NCBI RefSeq assembly: GCF_001659605.2
Contig: NC_035171.2
Span: 25,337,825 to 25,401,824 of the forward strand
Direction: 5' to 3'
DNA length: 64,000 nt
Source of the DNA: Manihot esculenta
Lineage: Eukaryota > Streptophyta > Magnoliopsida > Malpighiales > Euphorbiaceae
Part shown: piece after piece, positions 47,689 through 59,068 of the stretch
Position numbering within the stretch: position 1 is the first letter of the stretch
Layout: the number at the start of each line of letters is the position of its first letter
The notes under the pieces: generated by a model
Database searches by the model: none
Seen by the model: the letters and a program-made list of their open reading frames with translations, nothing else
Told to the model about the DNA's origin: nothing
Translations under genes and position numbers: made by a program

Positions 47689-50600
47689 ATGAGAGGAACT
47701 CGTCGATCAGCAAGATTGACAGGAGTACCACCTGAGGATGAGGGCATGAGCGCCCGTCCTCCAGCATTGCCTAGGGCAATGTCTAGCAGGTCCAACAGGG
47801 ACAGAGTAGCAAGAGACCCTAGAAGGTCTCTGGATCTGGGTAGGAGCAGATCAGTCAGAGGGACAGTTCAGGGAGGAGCGTCAGAGGATATGGGGGATGA
47901 TATGGACGTGGAACAGAGGAGGGATGGCAGTTTGGGGGTCAGTATGTCAGAAGAAGGAGTGGGAGAGTCCCAAGGAGGCACTCAGGCCTCGGGATTTGTA
48001 CAGCCACCTCACTACCCACATTTCTCACAACATCCCGGGTATTCGATGGGAGGTACATCGGATTACCCTAGTTTCACCCCTTATCCCACACAGATGCCAT
48101 ACCCACCATACTACCCACCGTACTCCCAGTACCCAATGTATCCACCTCCACCCTACTATCCAAGTCCAGCAAACCCTACCTCAGAAAATGTTGCACCACC
48201 TCCACCACCTACAGAACCAGCAGCCCCAGTTGCTCAGCCATCTAGACCTAGCTCAGCCAGTGGGAGCAAGGTCAAGATGACAGACTATATGAAGCTGGGT
48301 GCTCCCCAGTTTGAGACCGGTGATGATCCGTTCGTGTACTTGGAGCGGGTCAAGGCAATTACAAATGAGATAGGGGCGGATGACAGTAGAGCCATTCAGA
48401 TGGCCGGGTTCACGCTTAAGTGCAAGAAGGCACGGGAGTGGTACAAGAATTATGTGAACCCGAGAGTGGACAGCATGACTTGGGAAGAGTTTGCAAACGA
48501 GTTTGCAGGATGGGCTTTCCCTGATAGTTCAAGGGAATTGAAGATGATAGAATTCGAGCAGTTGAGACAGACTGATGACATGAGTGTAGACGAATATACT
48601 GACAGGTTTATGGAGTTGCTGCCATTTGCTGGGCAGGACCTTAGCACAGACCAGAAGAAGTCGAGGAGGTATATCATGAAGCTCCATCCCAGGTATTCCT
48701 CCTTGGTACAGTCAGCAGATAGAGAGAGTTTTCACGCCATAGTAGACATGGCTAGGAGAATGGAGGCTAGTGCCATCATTCAGGGGACAGTTAAGCAGAC
48801 AGTGGCACAAGCTTCTGGTTCTAAAACTCCGGGTGGGGGAAAGGTAGATCCCTCTACCTTGAGTGCAGCAACTTCAGGCAGTAAGAGATGGAGTAAACCC
48901 AAGGGTAAGAAGAACAAGTTCTGGAACAAAGTCAAGTCTAGTCTGGGATTTGGGAGTGGCTCAAGCTCTGGTGCGGATAATGCAGTTTGTGCGAGGTGTG
49001 GTAGACCACACAAGGGAGTATGTCGGTTTGGGGCGAACGTCTGTTTCAGATGTGGTCAGGAGGGGCATATAGCTAGAGATTGTCCAAGAGCGGCCCCGAT
49101 GGCTCAGTCCCAGCAGACAGCTTCAGGCAGTGTAGCGCAACCAGCAGCTCCAGCCATGACTCAGGCCAGTGGCAGGGGCAGAGGGAGAGGGGCAGCCTCT
49201 TCCTCAGCGGGTTTCAGAGGTGAAGGTCCATCAGCTCCAGCACGGATCTTCACAATGACACAGCAGGAGGCAGATGCATCTAACACCGTGGTGGCAGGTA
49301 ACTTAATTATTGGTTGTTCAGATGTATATGCCTTGATGGACCCTGGTGCATCTCATTCTTTTATCGCTCCGAGAGCCGTGGAGAGGTTAGGTCTAATGAC
49401 TTCTGGGTTAGAGTGTCCTCTCTGGGTCAGTGGACCCAAGTGTGATCCATCTGTGGCAGAGTCAGTCTGCCAGTGTAGTCCTGTGTTTGTTGAGGGGAGA
49501 TGCATGTCCGCCGACCTGGTGGTTCTAGATTTGACAGATTTCGACGTCATTCTAGGGATGGACTGGCTATCTACCCATGGTGCTACCTTGGACTGCAGGG
49601 ACAAGGTAGTCAGATTCAGAGGACAGGATGGGTCTGAGGTTGTCTTTAGAGGAGACAGGAGGGGTACACCTAGAGGTCTGATATCAGCTCTTCAGGCTCG
49701 TAGGTTGCTCAGGAGGGGATGTCAGGGGTATTTGGCTCATGTGAGAGAGCTAAATAGTCAGGTTAGAGAGCCCGCCTCGGTGCCAGTGGTTAGAGAGTTC
49801 TCAGATGTGTTCCCAGACGAACTGCCAGGTTTACCACCTGCTAGGGAGATAGAGTTCGAGATAGAACTAATGCCTGGAACTCGACCGATCTCTATCCCTC
49901 CCTACAGGATGGCGCCAGCAGAATTGCAAGAGTTGAAGGAGCAGTTGCAGGAGCTAGTAGACAAGGGCTTCATCCGACCGAGTACCTCACCCTGGGGTGC
50001 TCCAGTTTTGTTTGTGAGAAAGAAGGATGGATCCCTTAGACTTTGTATCGACTACAGACAGTTGAACAAAGTCACTACTAAGAACAAGTACCCATTGCCA
50101 AGGATCAACGATCTATTCGACCAGCTAGCAGGAGCAGGTTGTTTCTCCAAAATAGATCTGAGATCGGGGTACCATCAGTTGAGGATCAGAGAAGAGGATG
50201 TACCTAAGACAGCTTTCAGGACCAGATATGGGTATTTTGAGTTCCTTGTAATGCCGTTCGGGTTGACTAACGCCCCTGCAGCGTTCATGGACCTCATGAA
50301 CAGAGTGTTTAGCCAGTACCTGGATCACTTCGTTATTGTCTTCATAGATGATATCTTGGTGTATTCCAGGAATGCAGAGGAGCATGCCCATCATCTGAGG
50401 TTGGTTCTACAGACCTTGAGGGAACATGGCTTGTATGCCAAGTTCTCCAAATGTGAGTTCTGGCTAAGGAGCATTTCGTTCTTGGGGCATGTAGTGTCAG
50501 AGAATGATATAGAGGTAGACCCCAAGAAGACAGAAACTGTGGCTAACTGGCCTCGACCCACTTCAGTGACAGAGATCAGGAGTTTCTTGGGTTTGGCGGG

Positions 50601-52683
50601 TTACTACAGGAGGTTCGTTCAGGACTTCTCAAAGATAGCAGCTCCTCTGACCAGACTAACCAGGAAGAATCAGAAGTTTCTGTGGACCGACCAGTGCGAG
50701 GAGAGTTTTGAAGAGCTCAAGAAGAGGTTGACTTCAGCACCAGTTTTAGCTCTGCCATCTAGTGGAGAGGACTTTACAGTCTTTTGTGATGCGTCCCGTG
50801 TGGGACTGGGTTGTGTGCTTATGCAGAATGAGAAGGTGATTGCTTATGCTTCTAGGCAGCTAAAGAAGCATGAGTTGAATTACCCCACACATGACCTTGA
50901 GATGGCAGCAGTAATCTTTGCACTCAAGATGTGGAGGCACTACCTCTATGGGGTAAAATGTGAGATCTTCACAGATCATAAAAGCTTGCAGTACATCTTG
51001 AGTCAGAGGGATTTGAATTTGAGGCAGAGGAGATGGGTAGAGCTGCTGAGTGACTATGATTGCAAGATTCAGTATCATCCGGGTAAGGCGAATGTCGTGG
51101 CAGACGCCCTAAGCCGGAAGTCACTAGGCAGTCTATCCCACATCACGGCAGAAAGAAGACCAGTAGTGAAGGAGTTTTTCAAGCTCTTTGAGGAAGGTCT
51201 ACAGTTGGAGTTGTCTGGTACAGGTGCCTTAGTCGCTCAGATGAAAGTGACACCCGTGTTTCTGGAGCAGGTGGCTCAGAAACAGCATGAGGACCCAGAG
51301 TTAGTGAAGATTGCCAGGACTGTTCAGTCAGGCAAGGACAGTGAGTTCAGATTCGACAATAAGGGGATCCTCCGCTATGGGAGTCGACTTTGTGTACCAG
51401 ATGACATTGGGCTAAAAGGAGACATTATGAGAGAGGCTCATAATGCAAGATACAGCATTCACCCCGGAGCCACCAAGATGTATCAAGATCTGAAGAAAGT
51501 TTATTGGTGGCCAGCTATGAAGAGAGAAGTGGCACAGTTTGTGTCAGCCTGCGAAGTATGTCAGAGGGTGAAGCTGGAACATCAGAAGCCGGCTGGAATG
51601 CTTAACCCGCTACCTATTCCAGAGTGGAAATGGGAGAATATAGCTATGGACTTCGTAGTGGGGTTACCGGCGACGTCCAACAGATTGGACTCCATATGGG
51701 TGATTGTGGACAGACTCACCAAATCTGCTCACTTTATCCCTGTCAGGAGTGGCTATTCTGTGGACAAGTTGGCGCAGGTGTATGTGGACGAGATCGTCAG
51801 GTTGCATGGGGTTCCTGTTTCGATAGTGTCAGATAGAGGGCCCCAGTTCACCTTCAGGTTTTGGCGGAGTCTGCAGAATGCCATGGGTACTAGGTTGGAT
51901 TTCAGCACTGCCTTCCACCCCCAGACGGACGGACAGTCGGAGAGGACCATCCAGACTATCGAGGATATGCTTAGAATGTGTGTGCTGGACTTTGGCGGTT
52001 CTTGGAGGCAGCACCTACCTTTGGTGGAGTTTGCCTACAATAACAGCCATCATGCTAGCATTGGGATGGCTCCATATGAAGCTTTATATGGAAGGAAGTG
52101 CAGGTCACCTGTTTGCTGGGAGGAAGTTGGAGAAAAGGCCTTGGCAGGGCCTGAACTAGTAGAGATCACCAGCAGGATGGTACCCTTAATCAGAGAAAGA
52201 ATCAAGACAGCTGCAAGCAGACAGAAGAGTTATGCAGACATCCGCAGAAAACTAGTAGAGTTTCAGGAGGGGGATCTGGTATTGCTTAAGGTGTCTCCAA
52301 TGAAAGGAGTGGTTCGGTTCGGGAAGAAGGGTAAGCTGGCTCCGCGGTACATCGGACCCTTTGAGGTCTTGCAAAAGATTGGGAATGTATCGTACAAGCT
52401 GGACTTACCTGCTTCTATGGCAAGAATCCATCCGGTCTTCCATGTTTCTATGTTGAGAAAATTCGTGTCAGATCCGGGCAAGGTTCTTAGTGAGCCTGAT
52501 GTAGAGATCCAAGAGGATCTAACCTATGTAGAGCAGCCAGTACGGATTCTTGACACACAGATCAGAAAGTTGAGGAACAAGGAAATCCCGATGGTGAAAG
52601 TCCTTTGGAACCACCACAATATGGAAGAGTGCACCTGGGAGACACGGGAGTCCATGCTCCAGCAATATCCCCATCTCTTTTAA
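47689..52683 (+). CDS. Intact gag-pol polyprotein of element B (1664 aa)
   Basis: A single uninterrupted frame. The start at 47689 ([11 protein letters not shown]) is preferred over the upstream in-frame ATG at 47656 because element A shares only this start. A Pro/Tyr-rich stretch (about 48010-48200) precedes the gag core, which ends in a CCHC knuckle [14 protein letters not shown] (about 49042-49083). An Arg/Gly-rich linker leads to the protease (DPGASHSF, about 49340). RT has the YPLPRI and FIDDILVYS motifs (about 50342), and RNase H has VFCDAS and VVADALSR with Asp intact (51103-51105). Integrase has an HHCC-type zinc domain (about 51440-51560) and D, D, E in MDF, SDRGPQF and QSERT. The chromodomain-like tail (about 52500-52680) ends in [18 protein letters not shown]. 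Such polyproteins build virus-like particles, copy the RNA and integrate the cDNA; chromodomain-like tails are thought to guide integration to heterochromatin. Confidence 0.96.
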   Translation: MRGTRRSARLTGVPPEDEGMSARPPALPRAMSSRSNRDRVARDPRRSLDLGRSRSVRGTVQGGASEDMGDDMDVEQRRDGSLGVSMSEEGVGESQGGTQASGFVQPPHYPHFSQHPGYSMGGTSDYPSFTPYPTQMPYPPYYPPYSQYPMYPPPPYYPSPANPTSENVAPPPPPTEPAAPVAQPSRPSSASGSKVKMTDYMKLGAPQFETGDDPFVYLERVKAITNEIGADDSRAIQMAGFTLKCKKAREWYKNYVNPRVDSMTWEEFANEFAGWAFPDSSRELKMIEFEQLRQTDDMSVDEYTDRFMELLPFAGQDLSTDQKKSRRYIMKLHPRYSSLVQSADRESFHAIVDMARRMEASAIIQGTVKQTVAQASGSKTPGGGKVDPSTLSAATSGSKRWSKPKGKKNKFWNKVKSSLGFGSGSSSGADNAVCARCGRPHKGVCRFGANVCFRCGQEGHIARDCPRAAPMAQSQQTASGSVAQPAAPAMTQASGRGRGRGAASSSAGFRGEGPSAPARIFTMTQQEADASNTVVAGNLIIGCSDVYALMDPGASHSFIAPRAVERLGLMTSGLECPLWVSGPKCDPSVAESVCQCSPVFVEGRCMSADLVVLDLTDFDVILGMDWLSTHGATLDCRDKVVRFRGQDGSEVVFRGDRRGTPRGLISALQARRLLRRGCQGYLAHVRELNSQVREPASVPVVREFSDVFPDELPGLPPAREIEFEIELMPGTRPISIPPYRMAPAELQELKEQLQELVDKGFIRPSTSPWGAPVLFVRKKDGSLRLCIDYRQLNKVTTKNKYPLPRINDLFDQLAGAGCFSKIDLRSGYHQLRIREEDVPKTAFRTRYGYFEFLVMPFGLTNAPAAFMDLMNRVFSQYLDHFVIVFIDDILVYSRNAEEHAHHLRLVLQTLREHGLYAKFSKCEFWLRSISFLGHVVSENDIEVDPKKTETVANWPRPTSVTEIRSFLGLAGYYRRFVQDFSKIAAPLTRLTRKNQKFLWTDQCEESFEELKKRLTSAPVLALPSSGEDFTVFCDASRVGLGCVLMQNEKVIAYASRQLKKHELNYPTHDLEMAAVIFALKMWRHYLYGVKCEIFTDHKSLQYILSQRDLNLRQRRWVELLSDYDCKIQYHPGKANVVADALSRKSLGSLSHITAERRPVVKEFFKLFEEGLQLELSGTGALVAQMKVTPVFLEQVAQKQHEDPELVKIARTVQSGKDSEFRFDNKGILRYGSRLCVPDDIGLKGDIMREAHNARYSIHPGATKMYQDLKKVYWWPAMKREVAQFVSACEVCQRVKLEHQKPAGMLNPLPIPEWKWENIAMDFVVGLPATSNRLDSIWVIVDRLTKSAHFIPVRSGYSVDKLAQVYVDEIVRLHGVPVSIVSDRGPQFTFRFWRSLQNAMGTRLDFSTAFHPQTDGQSERTIQTIEDMLRMCVLDFGGSWRQHLPLVEFAYNNSHHASIGMAPYEALYGRKCRSPVCWEEVGEKALAGPELVEITSRMVPLIRERIKTAASRQKSYADIRRKLVEFQEGDLVLLKVSPMKGVVRFGKKGKLAPRYIGPFEVLQKIGNVSYKLDLPASMARIHPVFHVSMLRKFVSDPGKVLSEPDVEIQEDLTYVEQPVRILDTQIRKLRNKEIPMVKVLWNHHNMEECTWETRESMLQQYPHLF

Positions 52684-52780
52684 AAAGGTTAGTATCTATG
52701 TGTGCTATGTGTTTTGTATGTATGATATGCTTTATGCTCTGTATGTACTAGTTGAGGAACATTCGGGGATGAATGTTCTT

Positions 52781-52793
52781 AAGGGGGGGAGAA
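52781..52793 (+). other. Polypurine tract of element B
   Basis: AAGGGGGGGAGAA abuts the 3' LTR start, identical to element A. Confidence 0.85.
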
Positions 52794-55026
52794 TGTAATA
52801 CCCGGCTAGACTCCGGTATCGGAATTCCTACCGTCCGGTGGAATTTGGATGTCGGAAACCTCTAGAAAGGGAAAAGCATGTCTTTATGAAATGTTTTCAT
52901 GTTTTTAATGATTTTAAGTATGATTTTAAATGAGTTTTTGCATGAAGAATCTTTGGAGGAAAACCCAGGTTCGGCCGCCGAAAGTCAAGTTCGGCCGCCG
53001 AACATGCATACATTTTGGAGGCACGTTAGGCCCCCGAAAGCTCGAGTGAGGGAGGTGCAGGTTCGGCCGCCGAACCTCATGTTCGGCCGCCGAACATTGC
53101 ATGGATGCGGAGGCACTTTCGGCCCCCGAACGTGGCCTGGCCAGCCACCTATAAATGGGGCACTTAGCCGAAATGGGCGAGCTTTCTCCCATTTTCGGCC
53201 ACAGCAGGCTTCCGACCTTCCCTTTGCAACTCTAGTGTTCTTCCTTCAAATCTCTTCCATTTTTCTTGAGTTTTAAACTCATATTTGCAAGTTTGAGCAT
53301 TTAAACCAAGTTTTGGAGCTTTGGGAACTCAGGAGCTCATTTTCGTGGATCTCCAAGTTTAGGACGTCTCCCTCTCGATCTTCAAGAGGTAAGGGCCGAT
53401 CTTAAGCTCCTTATGTGTTTTAAGTAAGTTTTATGCAAGAGCTATGGGTAGAAATGCATGTTAGGGTATATGTTGATGTTATGGGTATATATTGATGTTT
53501 TGAACAATGTGGCTTGTTTGAATATGTTTGAAGTGTTGTAGTTGGGGTATTTGATGTTTTGAGGCCCCTAGGAACTTGTATGCATGTGATGGTTGAGATG
53601 TATGCATGATTGGAGGTTTTGGGAGGCAAGAGGTTCATGTGAACCAAGTTTCTGCCCTTCTGGCAGAAACCAGGTTCGGCCGCCGAAGGGAGTTTCGGCC
53701 GCCGAACCCCCTTTGTGGAGGCAGCATTCGGCTGCCGAAGTTGCCCCCGAAAAGAGACTTTCGTCTCTGTCTGGGACTTTCGGTCGCCGAAGGTGCCGCC
53801 GAAAGTGCCTGACTTTCGGATCTGTCCAGGACTTCCGGCCGCCGAAGGTGCCGCCGAAAGTGCCCTGTTCAGCCATTTCATGCATATCTCTATGTGATAT
53901 TTTCAGGATGTTTTAGGGGGTTTTTGGGGAATACTTTAGAGTTATGTTCAAGTATGTTTGGTCCCTCATTTGAGTCCACCTGTGTAGGTTCGGACCCGAG
54001 GAACCGAGGACCCCAGCAGTGAGTTCAGCTGCTTCGGTATTGTCAGAGTCAGCCAGAGGTGAGTGGAACTAAACTCAATCTTTTAAATTAAATGTTTTAT
54101 CATATTTCATGCATCATGATTATGCAATAGGATGATTGCATTAGTTTTCACGAATATGCCGCATTGCATAAATTGTTGTTGATGTGGGTGAATGTCGGAT
54201 GACCCAATTAGTCCAAGACAGGAAGACCAGGACCCCATGCTACGGCCTGGCACAGAGTAAGGAAAGACCAGGACCCCATTCTACGGCCTGGCACAGAGTA
54301 AGGTACGGTTATGGGACTCGAAGACCAGGAGCCCAGAGGAGGCCCTGGGAAAATGGTGAGTAATGTATGTATGACAGGAAGACCAGGACCCCATGCTACG
54401 GCCTGGCACAGAGTTAACTTGGACTAATTGGTGACGAGTTCACCCAACCCTTACGTGGATTGTTTGTGTTATGATGCATTTCATAGAGCATAGTGTTAAT
54501 GTGTTTTAATAGCTCTACTCACTGGGCTTTTAGCTCACCCCTCTCCCTTTACCCCCAGGCTTGCAGGTACAGTATAGAGCGGGAGTCCGGATAGAGTAAA
54601 GAAGTCATGTTATGTAATAGCTAGTAATGGACATGATCAAATTGTAATGTAAAAGTACAGTATAGTTATGTAATGAGTTTTATGGATGTTAGTGTGTGCT
54701 TGACCATAGAATGTTGTATCCCTTTTTATACATGATCTTAGAGATTTTGATGATGTTTATGTAAACCAGCTCAACACAGGTTATGTTACCCTTTGAGGGC
54801 ACAGATGAGATCCCACAGAGGGATCAAAGTTATGTTCATATTTACGCACAGGTTGAGTTTGGTTGATGTTTATGAAAAGAAAAGTTTTAATTTTTACGCA
54901 TGTTGTTGATCATGTATGGGATTATACAGGTTCACAGGTTTTATGTCAGGCTTGCTACGGGTCCCGGCGGCCTTAAGTCGACCCGGATCCTAGCGCCGGT
55001 AGCGGTCCGATTTTCGGGTCGTTACA
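52794..55026 (+). repeat. 3' LTR of element B
   Basis: 2233 bp with TATA box at 53150-53156. It retains two palindrome copies that the 5' LTR has lost and an intact GT at the first intron-like donor (53389-53390). It is otherwise almost identical to 45222-47415. Confidence 0.94.
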
Positions 55027-56207
55027 CTTCCGACCTTCCCTTTGCAAATCTTGTGTTCTTCCTCCCAATCTCTTCCATTTTCCTTGAGTTTTAAACTCAC
55101 ATTGCAAGTTTTGAGCATTTAAACCAAGTTTTGGAGCTTTGGGAACTCAGGAGCTCATTTTCGTGGATCTCCAAGTTTAGGTCGTCTCCCTCTCGATCTT
55201 CAAGAGGTAAGAGCCGATCTTAAGCTCCTCATGTGTTTTAAGTAAGTTTTAAGTTGTTTTATGGGTAGAGATGCATGTTTAGGCTTGTTGATGAGTTTAT
55301 GGGTTTTTATGTTTGATGAACAATGTATGTTGGTTGAGTATGCTTGAAGTGTTGTAGTTGGGGTATTTGATGTTTTGAGGCCCCTAGGAACTTGTATGCA
55401 TGTTTTGGTTGAGGTATATGCATGATTGGTGAGTTTAAAGGCAAAAATGCTTAAGGGAGCCAAGTTTCTGCCCTTTGGCAGAAACCAGGTTCGGCAGCCG
55501 AAGGGAGTTTCGGCCGCCGAACATGGCTTGAGAGGCAGCTTTAGGCTGCCGAAGCTTGCCCCCGAAAGTTGGAGTTTCGGCTCTGTCCGAGACTTTCGGC
55601 CGCCGAAGGTGCCGCCGAACATGCATGAGTTTCGCCTCTGTCTGGGAGTTTCGGCCGCCAAAGGTGCCGCCGAACCTGCCTGACTTTCGGCTCTGGAGGG
55701 ACTTCCGGCCGCCGAAGGTGCCGCCGAAAGTGCCCTGTCCAGCCTTTTCTTGCATGCTTCCTAGGAGTGTTTTGAGGTGTTTTTAGGAGGTTTTTGGGGG
55801 TATGTTTAGAGTTATGTTCTTGTTGTTTGGTGCCTCATTTGAGTCCACCTGTGTAGGTTCGGACCCGAGGAACCGAGACCCCCGGTTGTGAGATAGTCGT
55901 TCAGAGTTCGTCGTTAAAGCTTCAGTCACCAGGTGAGTGGAACAACCCCTTAAGTTTTAAAGTAAAGTAAATGAATAAATGAATGAATCATAAAGCATTG
56001 CCCATGCATCATTATGCCATGCAATATTTCAGGATGTTTGCATTAGAATTCACGAATATGCTGCATTGCATAAATTGATGTTGATGTGGATGGTTGTTGG
56101 GTGATCCATAGTCCTCTGATGTTATGTTTGGCTTGCTACGGATTCTGGCGGCCTTAAGCCGACCTGAATCCTAGCGCCGGTAGCGGTCCGGTTTCCGGGT
56201 CGTTACA
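55027..56207 (+). repeat. 3' LTR of element A, right part with 795-bp deletion
   Basis: It begins with the second CTTCC (55027-55031) and continues the LTR of A from the point of interruption to GTTACA at 56207. It matches 37497-39468 except for a few substitutions, a 1-bp G-run change and loss of the 795 bp that lie between two TATGTT words in the 5' LTR (38589-38594 and 39384-39389). The loss removes the tandem repeats and the second intron-like acceptor. Confidence 0.93.
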
Positions 56208-57000
56208 AGCAGGACCGAACCTTACTTTTTGCTTGGTCCATGATTCTTGACGGACAGACATGACATCTTTTGCCACACGCTTATTTTTCCCTTTGCCCTT
56301 ATCAGATCCTCCCATTATGACATGTATGATTTCAGCCATTTTGAGAGATCAGAGAAGAGAGGGATCCCTTTTTTCAAAAAAAAAAAAAATGAACAAGAGA
56401 CCGGCTTTAATCCCAATGAACAAATAGAGTTCAATGGGTTTTCGACAACAAAACCAAATGATGTTGCTGAGACTAGATTGATGACGTGGCCGGAATGAGA
56501 CTGTTGTGATTGGTTAAATCTGCAAAAGAGAAAATGTGAAATGGTAGTGGGTATCCACGACAGCCACTCTAGCGCTCAAGTCAGTGTCTCGACGAGTAGA
56601 GAAAATCTAATGAATTGCTGAGAACTTTTGTATTTTCGAATAGTGTACCTTTACCTCTATGATCCTTTTTCTTTATACTATAAGAAGGTAGATATGAATA
56701 TGGTATTTTTCTGATAGTCCAACGTAATGTGGCCGTCTACTTGATACAGGATATTACCAGTCAATAGATGGGAATCCCATGATAAAAAAGGCATAATGTG
56801 TGTGATAATAATAATTTTCATGCTGAGACTCGCCTTGCTGGAGGGAAGGGTGAGTTTTCTAGTGATGGCCCGGGTATTAAGGTATTCGGATCTTCCTTCC
56901 CTTGTGTTGGTCTATGGAATATCTCAATTCCGGATCATTAAAGAATGTTCTATCAAGAGATCCATATACCAAATTTTCCTGTAAGCAACTTTGTGAATCA
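56208..57000 (-). mobile_element. Decayed Ty3/gypsy (Tat-like) element, copy 2, right part
   Basis: It starts with the second AGCAG and resumes the alignment with copy 1 at about 5762 ('gaaccttactt-tggcttggtcca'). It then parallels 5790-6480, with 'cacacgcttattttt', 'ttatcag-tcct', 'gattggtta' and similar words. On the minus strand the first part encodes MAEIIHVIMGGSDKGKGKNK (56339 down), matching the same place in copy 1. The rest has no ORF and is probably element leader or LTR. The right end is not clear. Confidence 0.75.
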
Positions 57001-57716
57001 GAACGGAACTTGAGCTTGAATTAGTGATCTTAGGTTGAAATTTACCAACAATGCCAGGCATAATTACTTAAATATTTTCCCTCTATAATGCTAAAGAAGA
57101 TATTATTAAAACATGTGAATGATAATAGCGGCTTTTACCTATCATTTTTTTATAGCTGTATGCTTTGAAGTTACATGCATGATTCAATGGGCTTACTTTT
57201 ACCTATGTTTTTTCTTATTTTAAGGGAATTCTTGTTGATAAACATATTTGGATTGTTTCTACTCATTTGGTTTGATGAGAATAATGGGTGGATAAGTTTA
57301 GAGTTTTGAATTGGAGTTTGTGATAAAACTGCCTAAAAAGTGTTTGATGAAATTGCTGACAAAGATAGTAGTTTGTTTTTTACTATATCTTTTTGGCAGT
57401 TTGAGTTTTGATAGAGGAAAAGAAGACATGCAAAGGAGGAAATGATCTCTTGATTACAAAATGTATTCTTCCGTTTGAGATCACCAGTGGTGTCTTATGA
57501 ATTCCAAAAACAAGTTTTTTTTTCTTGCATATTCTCCATAACTTTGTTTTGGTAGTAATATATATTCATTATATCACCCATCTGTTATATTTTTTATAAA
57601 TGACAAAGGTGAAAATCTAATAAAGGTGAATAGGAAACGATATAACAATATTTTTAGGATTTTTAATGTCAGAGAAATGCAAAAACTTAACAGTAAATAA
57701 TCTGTTGTGAGATGGA
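57001..57716. other. Intergenic, no gene seen
   Basis: AT-rich sequence between the Tat-like remnant and the left LTR of the copia element. Nothing recognisable was found. Confidence 0.5.
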
Positions 57717-58097
57717 TGTTGGCTAGAATGAGATTTTTTCTAAATACTTGGTTCCGTGATTCAAGGCTAAAATTAATTATGTTTTGAAAATTCTAACTTT
57801 TTGCTAATGTAATATTGCAGTGTTTAGGTAATTGTGTTAGGTACATTTCCACCATACCTCAACCATATCTTGTTACTTTACTTTTTGGAGTTGATAAACT
57901 CTCTTGTAATCTGTGTAATTACCTTATTTTGGCTATATATTGAATGAAATCATATCTCCCATGTAGAGGAGAGAGTTAGAGAAATTTGCTGTGATTGTTC
58001 TATTTTTCTCAGTTCTGTGACTAGTTTTTATCTAGTTTTTATTTTAAATATCTAATTTCAGTATTTAGATATCTATTCTCTTATCCAATTTCTAATA
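57717..58097 (+). repeat. Left LTR of the plus-strand copia element
   Basis: It starts TGTTGGCTAGAATGAGA, closely matching 63917 onward, and ends just before the PBS with TCTAATA (expected ..CA, apparently mutated). The length is about 381 bp. The partner LTR is cut by the window end after 84 bp and differs at several positions, so the element is not very young. Confidence 0.85.
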
Positions 58098-58098
58098 G

Positions 58099-58110
58099 TG
58101 GTATCAGAGC
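58099..58110 (+). other. Primer binding site of the plus-strand copia element
   Basis: TGGTATCAGAGC, complementary to initiator tRNA-Met, lies one base after the LTR. Confidence 0.88.
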
Positions 58111-58200
58111 TTTTATCTTAAGGGCCTGTGCCTATATTTGTGTTTTTAAGAGAGATTTTGAGAGTTTTCTTTCACAAAAATTTGTGAGATTATCAGCAAG

Positions 58201-58730
58201 ATGTCTTCCAGCAGTAATTCTTTTTCAGTAAATTGTCCTCCAGTTTTTGCAGGTGAAGATTATCAAGTTTGGGCTGTCAAAATGAAGACTTATTTAAAAA
58301 CTCTTAATCTTTGGGATGTAGTAGAGTAAGAAGGAGAACAAGTTCCATCTTTGAGAGCAAATGCTACCTTGAATGAGATCAAGAGGCATGATGAGTTGGT
58401 GACTAGAAGTCCCAAAGCTCTTACTTGTCTTCATTCTGTAGTATCAGAAGTTATTTTTAAGAGGATAATGGCTTGTGACACAGCAAAAGGAGGCTTGGGA
58501 TAAATTAAAAGAAGAATTTGAAGGAAGTCATAGAGTCAAAGCCGTTAGACTCTTAACTCTTAAAAGAGAATTTGAGCTTTTGAAGATGAAGAAAGAAGAA
58601 AGCGTGAAAGACTATTCTTCTAAGCTTATGGAAATTAATAGTTAATCAAATTAGACTTCATGGTGAAAATTTTCCAGATTAAAAAGTAGTGGAGAAACTC
58701 ATGATAAGTGTTCCTGATAAATTTGTAAAT
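58201..58730 (+). pseudogene. copia gag N-terminal half, disrupted
   Basis: From ATG at 58201 the frame gives a copia gag start (PPVFAGEDYQVWAVKMKTYL and LWDVVE), then an in-frame TAA at 58327. It continues EIKRHDELV...LHSVVSEVIFKRI. A one-base insertion near 58489 shifts the frame to AWDKLKEEFEGSHRVKAVRL and LKREFELLKMKKEESVKDY. Further stops precede EKLMISVPDKFVN, where the element is interrupted at about 58726. Gag continues at 62757. Gag would form the particle shell, but this copy is dead. Confidence 0.82.
58501..58587 (+). repeat. 87-bp direct repeat, first copy (in gag)
   Basis: A perfect 87-bp match to 58726-58812. This copy is in its natural place in gag. The second copy starts exactly where gag is interrupted. 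Confidence 0.92.
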
Positions 58731-58812
58731 TAAAAGAAGAATTTGAAGGAAGTCATAGAGTCAAAGCCGTTAGACTCTTAACTCTTAAAAGAGAATTTGA
58801 GCTTTTGAAGAT
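58726..58812 (+). repeat. 87-bp direct repeat, displaced second copy
   Basis: An exact copy of 58501-58587 placed after the KFVN codons of gag and followed within 8 bp by the terminus of the minus-strand copia LTR. The junction shares 'taaatt' microhomology with the gag reading. It looks like filler DNA copied during repair or a template switch during reverse transcription. Confidence 0.85.
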
Positions 58813-58820
58813 TGAAACTT

Positions 58821-59061
58821 TGATGAAAAGAAGAAAAAAAAGAGAATAGAAAATTTGAGAGAAAATGCTTGATAATTCCCATCAAGCCAATTGGGGTATA
58901 TATACTACTTACAAGAGTACATATTAGGTAAGAAAATAAATTAATTCCCTAATTATAGCCTAATCATATTCCAATCATATCACACAATCATATCCCTAAT
59001 TATCACTACAAATTTAGGCTATTTACAGAAATAATCTCAATATATAGAAATAATCTCAACA
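58821..59061 (-). repeat. 3' LTR of the minus-strand copia element
   Basis: Read on the minus strand it runs from TGTTGAGATTATTTC (59061 down) to CTTTTCATCA (58821), with a purine-rich PPT (CTTGAGGGGGAG) immediately upstream at about 59062-59073. The length is about 241 bp. The inner part has TATATATAC and AT-rich sequence. No matching 5' LTR exists at the other end of this element. Confidence 0.8.
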
Positions 59062-59068
59062 CTCCCCC

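Larger units (their letters stand above)
45222..55026 (+). mobile_element. Ty3/gypsy chromovirus-type element B, complete and apparently intact
   Basis: A 9.8-kb LTR retrotransposon nested in the 3' LTR of A, in the same orientation. It consists of a 5' LTR (45222-47415), PBS (47419-47431), gag-pol (47689-52683), PPT (about 52781-52793) and 3' LTR (52794-55026), with a 5-bp TSD CTTCC. Its LTRs differ by about six substitutions by eye plus two indels of 20 and 19 bp. All required parts are present and the frame is open, so it is a candidate autonomous, recently mobile element. It is a sibling of A, with protein and LTR closely similar throughout. Confidence 0.95.
37076..56207 (+). mobile_element. 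Ty3/gypsy chromovirus-type element A, host of nested element B
   Basis: A full LTR retrotransposon consisting of a 5' LTR (37076-39468), PBS (39472-39484), gag-pol (39708-44696), PPT (about 44788-44800) and a 3' LTR (44801-45221 and 55032-56207) split by element B. LTR ends are TGTAATACCC and CGGGTCGTTACA. The TSD is AGCAG. The domain order protease-RT-RNase H-integrase-chromodomain-like tail and the 2.4-kb LTRs fit the Tekay/Del lineage of plant chromoviruses (family knowledge). By eye the two LTRs differ by about eight substitutions plus a 1-bp G-run change and one 795-bp deletion. It therefore inserted fairly recently but before B. Confidence 0.93.

Noticed and set aside
37071..56212. A CRISPR-like or satellite interpretation of the repeated blocks
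   Set aside because: The repeats are explained by LTRs and nested copies with TSDs; there are no regular short repeats with unique spacers.
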